A DNA stretch of 64,000 nt, from positions 1 through 64,000 of the forward strand of contig BBZO01000003.1 in assembly GCA_001304875.1 (NCBI GenBank), in the 5' to 3' direction. The DNA comes from Clostridia bacterium UC5.1-2E3 (GTDB lineage Bacteria > Bacillota > Clostridia > Lachnospirales > Lachnospiraceae). Every line of letters begins with the position of its first letter. The first letter of the stretch is position 1. Positions 50,835 through 58,437 of the stretch are shown one piece after another. The translations under genes and the position numbers were made by a program. Under the pieces are notes generated by a model. It made no database searches. It had not been told where the DNA came from and was given only the letters and a program-made list of their open reading frames with translations.

Positions 50835-51727
50835 ATGTCGATCGTTTTTACAATGATGCTTTCGGGCAACAGTTTGTTTCTTCTTTTCCTTATCGTGAAC
50901 CGCATAAAGAAGGATTTCTTTTCGCTGAAAGAAAAATATACCCTATTGAAGCTTTCGCTGCTGCTTACATTGGTTCCTGTCGCATACATAAAGGATAAAA
51001 TCTCCTATTTATACGATGTTCACCTGCGCAGCCGGTTTCCCGATACATTTACCATTGACGGCGATCTGCCGTTGATTGTACTGGTGGATGAGATTCCCCG
51101 GAGAAATACGGCGTATGTGAGAAGTGAGACGGTGTTTTTCGTGTGGCTGGGTGTCGCGCTGGCCATAGGCTGCTTCTATGTATATAGATACGTTAAGATA
51201 AGAAAATTTATCCTCTCGTCAACCCGGGAAATGGAGGCAGGAGAGGCGTATCAGATTCTTGAGCGGATTCGGGAGCAGCTGAAAATCAGAAGGCGGATCC
51301 GGCTGAATGTAACGGAGGCGCAGATCTCTCCTTTTACCATAGGCATTTTCAGTCCGGTTGTGGTGGTACCGGCCCTCAAAGACAGCAGGCAGATGGAGCT
51401 TGTGATTCTTCATGAATTATACCATATAAAGAGGTATGATATCCTGTTTAAAATGCTCCGTTTCATATTCCTGGGACTGTACTGGTTCAATCCGCTGGCA
51501 TATATGCTGAGCGCTTGTATGGACGATGTCTGCGAGCTCACCTGCGACGAGGCGGTGACCGGGCATCTGAACGGTGAGGAACGCCGGGAGTACGGCATGA
51601 TGATCATAGACATGCGTCCATGGAGACGATCTGTTCTCCGCTCCATGTTGCCCTGTTCAGCAATAATAAAAATAAATTAAAAGGAAAGGATGTATTACAT
51701 TATGAAAGGGAATGGAAGAAAAAATAA
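50835..51727 (+). CDS. M56 family peptidase, short BlaR1-like sensor (frameshifted)
   Basis: About 297 residues after restoring one G near 51614; the corrected end is ...LHYEREWKKK. N-terminal helices (MLSGNSLFLLFLIVNRIKK, TVFFVWLGVALAIGCFYVY) precede the zinc protease site VILHELYHIKRYD, then a further helix. Full BlaR1 has an added extracellular penicillin-binding domain of about 250 residues; this protein stops right after the protease part. It cannot sense beta-lactam in that way and presumably responds to another signal or partner. The next gene starts inside its 3' end. Confidence 0.87.
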
Positions 51728-52145
51728 AGCGGCGGTATTTCTGGCGCTGGGGCTGGCAGTATGCAGCGGGATTCCGGTGTATGCATACGAGGGGACGCAG
51801 ATGATACGGGCGGATGAACATACCGTGGACACGTGGAATCTTGGCGATGATGATATTATAATTTATTTTTCGGAAGCTGGAAATGGAATGAGGGTAGTTG
51901 ATGATATCCTTTATGATCTTCAGTTCAAAGATGAGAACGGGAATATTTATAATTTGGAAGAACCAGTAGCGCATGAACAATGTAAGACACATCAATTTGT
52001 AATGGGAGAGGTTTCAAAACATAAAAAAAATAGTAATGGAGGCTGTACTGTGAAAATTTATGAGGCTAAACGTTGTAAAGTATGTGGCTATGCAGAGACA
52101 GGAGCTCTGATTAGTGAAAATAATTATAATCCATGCCCACATTAA
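51702..52145 (+). CDS. Secreted small hypothetical protein with Cys-rich tail
   Basis: 147 residues. A signal peptide is evident (KNKAAVFLALGLAVCSGIPVYA, cleavage likely near residue 28). The mature part is acidic and ends with CKVCGYAETGALISENNYN and CPH, a possible zinc-binding arrangement; a cysteine also occurs in EQCKTHQF and in NGGCTV. It starts inside the 3' end of the M56 gene (26-base overlap), so it is translated with the sensor. Family not recognised. It could be the sensing partner or the effector of the BlaI-M56 pair. Confidence 0.7.
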   Translation: MKGNGRKNKAAVFLALGLAVCSGIPVYAYEGTQMIRADEHTVDTWNLGDDDIIIYFSEAGNGMRVVDDILYDLQFKDENGNIYNLEEPVAHEQCKTHQFVMGEVSKHKKNSNGGCTVKIYEAKRCKVCGYAETGALISENNYNPCPH

Positions 52146-52261
52146 GACGTCTTTTATATAATGGGAAATTTAATTTAGAGAAGGTGTGATTCCATTGGGA
52201 GAGTAAAACGGTAATGTAGAAAAAGTAATTGAACAATAAAAAAGAATAGGAGAAGAATTAT

Positions 52262-52750
52262 ATGAAGAAAAGGGGATTAATCAGTTTATTATTGACATTT
52301 ATTATGTGCTTTTCGCTTTGTGTACCGGCGTTTGCAGCTCCGGCTGAGGCAGAGTTGCCGCCGTGGGTTGAAGCGGGGGCACAGTGGTTTCCGGCGAACG
52401 GAATTATGCCGCTGGAGGATTTTGGGAATTGTCCCAAAGGGCATACCGGGCCCAGCGGATACACATACGAAGGATATGAAATGAAAAAAGCTACAGCGGC
52501 ATTTGACCTGTCAGCGGGAGTACTTAATATTGTATCCTCTATAAGTGGTGTGGGCATAACGATAGATGAATCTATGATGAGTGGAAATTTTTATAGAGGA
52601 CTTCAAAAGGGAGAAGATCCAGATGTAACATGCTTTACTTATGTGTGGAGTAAAGGAAATTCCGTTTTTTATCATGCCATTTATGCAGAAGATAGGACTG
52701 ATAAATATAAATATACATATTTGACTTGTGAAACCGGCTATGATTTGTAA
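52262..52750 (+). CDS. Secreted hypothetical protein
   Basis: 162 residues with a clear signal peptide (KKRGLISLLLTFIMCFSLCV, then PAFA and cleavage near residue 25). The mature part begins APAEAELPPWVEAGAQWFPA and contains NCPKGHTGPSGYTYEGYEMK. No known domain is visible. AGGAGAAG precedes the ATG. It belongs to a run of three plus-strand genes of similar AT-rich composition after blaI-M56. Confidence 0.7.
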   Translation: MKKRGLISLLLTFIMCFSLCVPAFAAPAEAELPPWVEAGAQWFPANGIMPLEDFGNCPKGHTGPSGYTYEGYEMKKATAAFDLSAGVLNIVSSISGVGITIDESMMSGNFYRGLQKGEDPDVTCFTYVWSKGNSVFYHAIYAEDRTDKYKYTYLTCETGYDL

Positions 52751-52779
52751 TGATATGCAGAGAAGGAAGTGAAGAATGA

Positions 52780-53421
52780 ATGGAAATAAATGGGATACAG
52801 CTCGTATTCATTCTTATCGCTTTAGCAGAATGGATTTTTCTGGATGCACAAGAAGTACATAGAGGAAGTCTTTCTGATGGCTGGCTTTTTCCTAACAATC
52901 TTGAAAGTGTTAAATTCGCGTCTATTTTATGTGTATTGCTTGCCTTTTATCTCGGTAAACAATTAATCTATCAGAAAGGGAAAGGAACATCGGAAAAAAT
53001 GGTGATGCGGAAATATGGTGTTTTATGGGCATTATTTTTCTACGTTCCTTACCTTCTGTATGGTTTTATTGTGGATATAAAAATGTTGTTTTTTGAGGCA
53101 GGATGCATAGAGGGAGTAATATTTTTTCTCATAAAGATGACAGCAGCTATTTGGTTGGCGGTAAAAATTTATAAAATGTTGGCGGTACTCCGAATAAAAC
53201 CAATTCTGCGGGCATCTAAGAATAAAAAAATGTCTTTGAAAAAAGATGTATGGGAAAAGATTTTTGTTATTTGTTCATTGATATTTCCTCTTTTGATGTG
53301 GGCAAATTATTTTAGCTCAGAAATAGATAGTCATCTTCTGCTGATGGTACTTTTGGGGATTAAGCTGTCTATGTTGATCTATATAATGATTTGGCCATTA
53401 TGTAGACAAGATAATATTTAA
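52780..53421 (+). CDS. Hypothetical five-helix membrane protein
   Basis: 213 residues with about five hydrophobic helices (near 6-22, 45-60, 82-98, 110-132 and 160-205 in two parts). It is AT-rich, with a basic loop (RASKNKKMSLKKDVW). No family recognised. It follows the secreted protein by 29 bases, with GAAGGAAG before the ATG, and ends ahead of a hairpin terminator. Possibly the membrane partner of the two secreted proteins. Confidence 0.65.
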   Translation: MEINGIQLVFILIALAEWIFLDAQEVHRGSLSDGWLFPNNLESVKFASILCVLLAFYLGKQLIYQKGKGTSEKMVMRKYGVLWALFFYVPYLLYGFIVDIKMLFFEAGCIEGVIFFLIKMTAAIWLAVKIYKMLAVLRIKPILRASKNKKMSLKKDVWEKIFVICSLIFPLLMWANYFSSEIDSHLLLMVLLGIKLSMLIYIMIWPLCRQDNI

Positions 53422-53430
53422 CATGAGAAA

Positions 53431-53480
53431 ATGAGTTGTTGCTTCATGTAGATAATCTGTTGGAGCAACAACTTCATTTT
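53431..53480 (+). terminator. Rho-independent terminator closing the BlaI-M56 module
   Basis: AGTTGTTGCT (53434-53443) pairs with AGCAACAACT (53464-53473) around a 20-base loop; the right arm is followed by TCATTTTTAT. Confidence 0.65.
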
Positions 53481-53625
53481 TATAAGTTATACTTTAAATC
53501 AGAAAGAGGGATCAAAATGGGAACAACCTGCGGTTAAATAAAGAATGAAGGAATTTGTGCACCTAATTACAATATAGTATACTATGTGAAGGAAGGATTG
53601 CGGTGTGTTACCAGGGAGGTCAGCA

Positions 53626-53833
53626 ATGCAAATGTATATTTGGGATCTGTTCGCAGATATATATGTAGTGTTGCGCTTTTATCTTACTGATTGCCTTTTT
53701 CCTTCTGTGGTTCTTTGGCAGGGCGCGGGGAGAAAACCTGGCGAAAAAGCTAAGAGACAGTAAGCCTTTAACTGCCATGTTTGTGGTTGCGATTCTCCTT
53801 ATATATGTGGGAATCCTCATTCCCGTCCGGTAA
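53626..53833 (+). CDS. Small two-helix membrane protein (frameshifted)
   Basis: Starts at ATG 53626 behind GGGAGG (MQMYIWDLFADIYV). After a one-base gap near 53670 it continues CAFILLIAFFLLWFFGRARG, a basic linker, and a second helix AMFVVAILLIYVGILIPVR, ending at 53833; about 69 residues. The two helices, correct ribosome binding site and following terminator support a real gene. Function unknown. Confidence 0.55.
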
Positions 53834-53850
53834 ACAGGAAGAATATCCGG

Positions 53851-53893
53851 GTGCCCTGTGGCGCATGTTCCGTGCGTTACAGGGCACTTTTAT
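53851..53893 (+). terminator. Rho-independent terminator
   Basis: GTGCCCTGT (53851-53859) pairs perfectly with ACAGGGCAC (53879-53887), followed by TTTTAT. It ends the small two-helix protein transcript. Confidence 0.8.
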
Positions 53894-53994
53894 ACTGTTT
53901 GAAAGCCTCCGTATATTTTGGTTGGCTCTACATCTATTGCAGGGTTTATAATAAAAACAGGAGAAAATGGCAGCAGCTTACGGATTGTAGAGAA

Positions 53995-54528
53995 TCATAT
54001 GCAAAACGCAGTCTCTTCTCCCGGATTCCGGTAGGAATGGACGGCGTCGCCCTTAAACCGGATGCTTTCCCCCCGGGATAAGGAAAAACTTTGCTCCGCG
54101 GCGACGATCTCCACCGTCCCGCCGAAGACGGTGATAAATTCGGTGGTTCCCCGCAGGTGGGGCTCCGACTGCCAGTAGCTTCCCGGCTCCAGCTCCAGAT
54201 AGTAGACCGCAAAGCGGCGGTTCTCATCGTCCGGGAAAATGGGGTAGTTTCTCACCCGGCCGCTGTCCTCTAAAAGCGGCTGGATCTCCGATGCTTTTAT
54301 GATTTCATAAGGTGCCTTGGGGCGCACGGTCAGCGCGTCAAAGGGCACTTTCATGCCGTTTGAGAGCTTCCACAGCGTGGAGAGCGTGGGGTTTCCGTCG
54401 CCGCGCTCCACCTGGGCCAGCATGCTCTTGCTGACCCCGCTGAGTCTGGCCAGCTCTTCCATGCTTAAATTCCGCTCTTCCCGGAGACGCCGGATATTTG
54501 CCGCGACGATCAGATTCATGGTATCCAA
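53995..54528 (-). CDS. XRE-family regulator with cupin domain
   Basis: About 177 residues: an N-terminal HTH (RRLREERNLSMEELARLSGV, then SKSMLAQVERGDGNPTLSTL) and a C-terminal cupin (GTTEFITVFGGTVEIVAAEQ, then SFSLSRGESIRFKGDAVHSY). The frame is open to ATG 54546, but GGAGGAGG overlaps that codon; TTG 54528 (LDTMNLIVAANIRRLR) has proper spacing and ATG 54519 is the alternative. It is divergent from a LysE exporter, a pairing in which the regulator usually controls the transporter in response to an amino acid-like ligand. Confidence 0.9.
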   Translation of the reverse strand: MDTMNLIVAANIRRLREERNLSMEELARLSGVSKSMLAQVERGDGNPTLSTLWKLSNGMKVPFDALTVRPKAPYEIIKASEIQPLLEDSGRVRNYPIFPDDENRRFAVYYLELEPGSYWQSEPHLRGTTEFITVFGGTVEIVAAEQSFSLSRGESIRFKGDAVHSYRNPGEETAFCI

Positions 54529-54557
54529 GAAAATTACCTCCTCCATATTGACAATAT

Positions 54558-54594
54558 AATAATACAGATGTATTATTAAAATGCACGATGTGCA
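54558..54594. promoter_or_regulatory. Two palindromes in the divergent xre-lysE region
   Basis: AATAATACA-GA-TGTATTATT (54558-54577) and TGCAC-GAT-GTGCA (54582-54594) are perfect inverted repeats 4 bases apart. They lie between the two start codons in an otherwise A/T-rich stretch, where XRE regulators normally bind. Candidate operators; promoters could not be fixed. Confidence 0.55.
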
Positions 54595-54658
54595 ATAAAA
54601 TATACAATTTGTTCCATTATATAATTTTAATGCCGGATTGTAAAGAGGAGGAATGAGG

Positions 54659-55240
54659 ATGTTTCCCGTGTCAGAATTTTTAATTTACTGCTTTGTATCG
54701 GCGTATACGCCGGGAGCCAATAACCTGCTGTCCATGAGCAACGCGGCCCGCCTGGGCTTTCGCAGGAGCGTCCGGTTCAATATGGGAATCACGGCGGGAT
54801 TTCTGATCGTCATGGCCGCGTGCACGATGTTCTGTTCCACGCTGTACTCTGCTCTTCCCAGGGTGAAGTTTTTCATGCAGGTGCTCGGCGCCGCATACAT
54901 GCTGTATCTCGCCTGGAAAATATGGAAGTCCCACGCGGATTTCGAGGTGGAGGACGACCGGACGGCCAGCTTCTTTGCGGGTATGGTTCTGCAATTTATG
55001 AACCCTAAGATTTACGTCTATGCGATCACCGCCATGTCCCTCTACATTCTGCCGGTGTTCCACACAAAGCCGGCGTTAGTCGTGTTTACGTTTATTCTGA
55101 CCGTGATCGGGGCCTCCGGCTCCTATGTGTGGGCGCTGTTTGGCTCCGCCTTCTGCCGGTTCTTTGCCAGACACACGAAGGCCGTCAATCTGATTATGGC
55201 ACTGCTTCTCGTGTTCTGCGCCGTGTCATTGTTTTCGTAG
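54659..55240 (+). CDS. LysE/RhtB family amino acid exporter
   Basis: 193 residues with about six helices. The N-terminal family motif is YTPGANNLLSMSNAARLGFR, followed by MGITAGFLIVMAACTMF, LGAAYMLYLAWKIWKS and LQFMNPKIYVYAITAMSLYI. AGAGGAGG is too close to ATG 54653, so the in-frame ATG 54659 (MFPVSEFLIYC) is chosen. It exports amino acids or related compounds. The divergent XRE-cupin gene is its probable regulator. Confidence 0.9.
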   Translation: MFPVSEFLIYCFVSAYTPGANNLLSMSNAARLGFRRSVRFNMGITAGFLIVMAACTMFCSTLYSALPRVKFFMQVLGAAYMLYLAWKIWKSHADFEVEDDRTASFFAGMVLQFMNPKIYVYAITAMSLYILPVFHTKPALVVFTFILTVIGASGSYVWALFGSAFCRFFARHTKAVNLIMALLLVFCAVSLFS

Positions 55241-55331
55241 GCCGGGAGCGTACGGCAGAAACATATTTTGACAGAAATCTGCCCATACTACTACCATTTA
55301 AAAATGGAAAGCAGAAGGAGGCAAGGGAATC

Positions 55332-55772
55332 ATGTTGACCATGACCAACGACACTGTCAATCTGCTGCGTGAGTGCAACGCCGGCATCAAGATGGGCATT
55401 CTCTCCATCGACGAGATGCTGGGCTCCATCCGCAGCGAAGCGCTGAGGGAGCGCGTGAAGAAAAGCCGGGAGGTGCACTGCAAGCTGGGCGCCGAGGCCG
55501 CGAAGCTTCTGGAGGAGCTGGAGCATGAAACCAAGGAGCCGCCGGCCATGGCGAAGATCATGTCCTGGATGAAGACAAACGTCAAGCTCACCGGCGACGC
55601 CCCCGACCGCACTGTGGCGGATCTTCTGACGGACGGCTGCAACATGGGTGTCAAGACGTTGTACCGCTATCTCAACCAGTATCCGGACGCCGACGAGAAA
55701 TCAAAGTTTCTGGTCCGCCAGATCACGGCCGAGGAGGAGGCGCTGGCAAAATATCTGCGGGATTATCTGTAG
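55332..55772 (+). CDS. Ferritin-like helical protein of unknown function
   Basis: 146 residues, almost entirely helical and charged, no membrane part. NLLRECNAGIKMGILSIDEM and VKKSREVHCKLGAEAAKLLE resemble the DUF2383/ferritin-like helical bundle class; DGCNMGVKTLYRYLNQYPDA is also typical. GGAGGCAAGGG precedes the ATG. Role unknown; related proteins have been linked to stress. Stands alone between the LysE gene and the riboswitch. Confidence 0.65.
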   Translation: MLTMTNDTVNLLRECNAGIKMGILSIDEMLGSIRSEALRERVKKSREVHCKLGAEAAKLLEELEHETKEPPAMAKIMSWMKTNVKLTGDAPDRTVADLLTDGCNMGVKTLYRYLNQYPDADEKSKFLVRQITAEEEALAKYLRDYL

Positions 55773-55837
55773 GTATTTCGCTGGGGCAGCCCTGTGGGAA
55801 CGGCCTGCGCAGGAACGGGCCGCGAAGACAAAAATTC

Positions 55838-55866
55838 TTTACAAAATCCCTCCGGAAGGTTATAAT
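55838..55866 (+). promoter_or_regulatory. Promoter of the riboswitch-antiporter unit
   Basis: TTTACA at 55838-55843 and TATAAT at 55861-55866 are 17 bases apart. The expected start, near 55873, coincides with the first base of the fluoride aptamer. Confidence 0.8.
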
Positions 55867-55872
55867 AAGCTC

Positions 55873-55963
55873 CGGGAATGAAGTTCTCCCAAGGGAAACC
55901 TGAACCGCTTATTAAGCTGATGACTTCTGCGATTTTATCTGCGCGGAAATCATCAGCTTTTCT
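55873..55963 (+). promoter_or_regulatory. Fluoride (crcB-type) riboswitch
   Basis: The aptamer at 55873-55931 follows the crcB motif: GGGAATGAAGTTCTCCC, then AAACC, a GCTT-ATT-AAGC hairpin, then GCTGATGACTTCTGC, whose ACTTC pairs with GAAGT of the first segment. The expression platform is visible: AAGCTGATGA (55914-55923), part of the aptamer, can instead pair with TCATCAGCTT (55950-55959), followed by TTC. That would form a competing hairpin. Fluoride binding should favour the aptamer and allow expression of the antiporter starting at 55985. Confidence 0.85.
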
Positions 55964-55984
55964 GCGCTTAAAGGAGGAAAAAAC

Positions 55985-57269
55985 ATGCTGACATCATTTT
56001 CATTTATCTTTCTCTTCGGCCTGTCCCTGGCTGCGGTCTGCCAGCTTCTTAAATTCCCGCGCATTATCGGGATGCTGCTTACCGGAATCCTTCTGGGGCC
56101 TCACGTGCTGGGGCTTCTGGATCCCACGATTCTGTCGGTATCCGCGGAGCTTAGGCAGATGGCTTTAATCATCATCCTGCTGAAAGCAGGGCTTTCCCTG
56201 AATCTCTCCGATTTAAGACGGGTGGGGCGGCCGGCTGTCATGCTGTCCTGCGTGCCGGCCGGCTGTGAGATCCTGGCTTATGTCCTGTTTGCGCCGACGA
56301 TTCTGGGAGTCTCGCGGATTGAGGCCGCGGTCATGGGCGCCGTGCTGGCTGCGGTCTCCCCGGCGGTGGTGGTTCCGAGAATGGTGCAGCTCATGGAGAC
56401 AGGGTACGGCACCGGCAAGAGCATACCGCAGATGATCATGGCCGGGGCTTCCTGCGACGATATTTTCGTGATCGTGCTGTTTACCACATTTTCCGGCATG
56501 GCCAGGGAGGTCACGCGCGGATCATGGATTTTGTGGGGATTCCGGTGTCGATTGTGCTGGGAATTGCGCTGGGAGCCGCTGTGGGCTGTGCGCTGGGACT
56601 GTTTTTGAGGCTGCCTATGCCCGAAGGCATTACGTGAGAAACAGTACCAAGGTGATTATCGTGCTGGGCGTATCGTTTCTTCTCGTGTCGGCGGAGACAT
56701 GGCTTGAGGGCGTGGTTCCCGTATCGGGTCTTCTGGCGGTGGTCAGCATGGCCTGTGCCGTCAAAGTGAAGTGCGCGGATTCGGTGACCCGCCGGCTGGC
56801 GGAGAAATTCGGAAAATTGTGGCTGGCCGCGGAGGTGGTGCTGTTCGTGCTGGTGGGGGCCGCGGTGGACATAAGCTACACACTGGCCGCAGGCGGTGCC
56901 GCGGTGTTTATGATCCTGCTGGCTCTCGTTTTCCGGTCAGCCGGCGTCCTGCTCTGTCTTGTCCGGACGGAGCTTGACAGACGGGAACGGCTTTTCTGTG
57001 TGATCGCCTATCTCCCCAAGGCGACGGTACAGGCGGCCATCGGTTCCGTCCCGCTGGCCATGGGTCTGCCCTGCGGACAGATCGTTCTTTCCGTGGCAGT
57101 GGCCGCCATCGTCATCACGGCTCCCGCCGGTGCATTTGGGATGGATCTGACCTTCCGCCGTCTCCTTTCACACTATACGCCAGAGAAAATGTGTGATATA
57201 CTAGGAGCACTTAGCGAGGTCCCTCACGAGCTTAGTGCGAGTCATCCCGTGGATACTAGGAGCACTTAG
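55985..57269 (+). CDS. Cation:proton antiporter, CPA family (two frameshifts)
   Basis: Membrane exchanger of about 428 residues and 11-12 helices, broken by missing bases near 56515 and 56632. The NhaP/KefB-type motifs are KFPRIIGMLLTGILLGPHVL, QMALIIILLKAGLSLNLSDL and AAVMGAVLAAVSPAVVVPRM, with the ion-binding Asp region AGASCDDIFVIVLF. The second half includes LGVSFLLVSAETWLEGVVPV. It follows a fluoride riboswitch by 22 bases, with AAAGGAGG before the ATG; antiporters of this type are among genes controlled by that riboswitch, implying fluoride or pH stress. The last 20 codons lie in the first 55-bp repeat. Confidence 0.9.
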
Positions 57270-57358
57270 CGAGGTCTCTCACGAGCTTAGTGCGAGTCAT
57301 CCTGTGGATACTAGGAGCACTTAGCGAGGTCTCTCACTAGCCTAGTGTGAGTCATCCC
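57198..57358 (+). repeat. Tandem repeat, three copies of a 55-bp unit
   Basis: Copies start at 57198, 57253 and 57308 with an exact 55-base period; the last lacks the final few bases. The unit begins ATACTAGGAGCACTTAGCG and contains an imperfect hairpin (GCACT...AGTGC outside, GAGG...CCTC inside). Copies 1 and 2 differ at a few bases; copy 3 has more changes in the right arm. The first copy forms the last codons of the antiporter gene. A partial match to the unit start follows the -10 box at 28801. Confidence 0.9.
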
Positions 57359-57385
57359 AGTTTACATAAAGCGAGGACACCATTC

Positions 57386-57781
57386 ATGAATTTCTACGAT
57401 AAAATGGCCATCGTCTGCCGCCACATCCCGAAGGGAACGGTCGCCACCTACGGGCAGATTGCCCTTCTCTGCCAGAAGCCGAAAAACTCCCGGCAGGTGG
57501 GCTACGGTCTCAGGGAAAACCTGGCGGGGGATCAGATTCCGGCCCACCGCATCGTCAACTCCCAGGGGTACCTAAGCGGCGCGGGATATTTTGAAACCTG
57601 GGATCTGCAGAAGCGCTTTCTCGAGGCGGAGGGCGTGGAGGTGGTGCGCACGGAAAAGGGCTGGAAGGTGGATTTGAAGCGCTTCGGATGGAAAAACACG
57701 CTGGATGACGCGATGATGATTGAGGCGGAGTTCAGAAAACAGGAGGCTAAGGAGGACGCAGAATCATGGAACGCAGGGTAA
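57386..57781 (+). CDS. Alkyltransferase-like (ATL) DNA base-flipping protein
   Basis: 131 residues of the MGMT/Ada C-terminal fold. FYDKMAIVCRHIPKGTVATY, NSRQVGYGLREN and AHRIVNSQGYLSGAGYFE match the DNA-binding and active-site regions. True O6-alkylguanine transferases have PCHRV; here the reactive cysteine is Ala (PAHRIV), so it cannot transfer alkyl groups. ATL proteins bind O6-alkylguanine and hand it to nucleotide excision repair. The frame is open upstream, but ATG 57386 with GCGAGG ahead fits the family start. It overlaps the next gene by 16 bases. Confidence 0.9.
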   Translation: MNFYDKMAIVCRHIPKGTVATYGQIALLCQKPKNSRQVGYGLRENLAGDQIPAHRIVNSQGYLSGAGYFETWDLQKRFLEAEGVEVVRTEKGWKVDLKRFGWKNTLDDAMMIEAEFRKQEAKEDAESWNAG

Positions 57782-58428
57782 ATATGGAGGAGATCTCCGA
57801 CGGAAAACGGTATACGGGAAATGATCTGGTGCGGGCGGACTGTCACGACTGCGAGGGCTGTTCGGCCTGCTGCCGCGGCATGGGAAACACCATCCAGCTG
57901 GATCCCATGGACATTTACCGGCTGACGAAAGGGCTCTCCATGACCTTTGAGCAGCTTCTCGCCTCGGCGGTGGAGCTTCAGGTGGTGGACGGCCTCATCC
58001 TGCCGAATCTGAAAATGACGGGCGAGACCATGGCCTGTTCTTTCTTAAATGAGGAAGGGCGGTGCAGCATCCACCCCTTCCGGCCGGGCATCTGCCGTCT
58101 GTTCCCGCTGGGGCGGATCTATGAGAACGGCACGTTTCAGTATTTCCTCCAGACGGGCGAGTGTAGGAAGCAGAACCGCACGAAGATAAAGGTGAGCAAG
58201 TGGATCGACACGCCGGAGCTGCCCGTTTATGAGCGGTACATTTCCGACTGGCATTATTTTGTCAAGGATCTCCAGAACCGGGCGCGCACGCCGGGGCAGG
58301 AGGCGCTGATGCGGACGTTCAGCCTCTATGTGCTGCAGGCGTTCTATGCGGCGGCCTACGAGACGCGGGAGCCGTTTTATCCGCAGTTTTACGCGCGGAT
58401 GGAGGAGGCGAAGCGGCGGCTGGGGTGA
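57766..58428 (+). CDS. YkgJ family cysteine cluster protein
   Basis: 220 residues. The YkgJ-type metal site is CHDCEGCSACCRGMGNTIQL near residues 26-45, with further conserved cysteines in CSFLNEEGRCSIHPFRPGIC followed by RLFPLG. These proteins bind zinc or iron-sulfur clusters; function is unknown. AAGGAGG about 9 bases upstream supports ATG 57766. It overlaps the alkyltransferase-like gene, so the two form a small operon, and converges on the PHP phosphatase. Confidence 0.88.
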   Translation: MERRVNMEEISDGKRYTGNDLVRADCHDCEGCSACCRGMGNTIQLDPMDIYRLTKGLSMTFEQLLASAVELQVVDGLILPNLKMTGETMACSFLNEEGRCSIHPFRPGICRLFPLGRIYENGTFQYFLQTGECRKQNRTKIKVSKWIDTPELPVYERYISDWHYFVKDLQNRARTPGQEALMRTFSLYVLQAFYAAAYETREPFYPQFYARMEEAKRRLG

Positions 58429-58437
58429 AATGCTCCC

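Noticed and set aside
57198-57358. CRISPR array
   Set aside because: The three copies are directly joined with no unique spacers and no cas genes are in the window.
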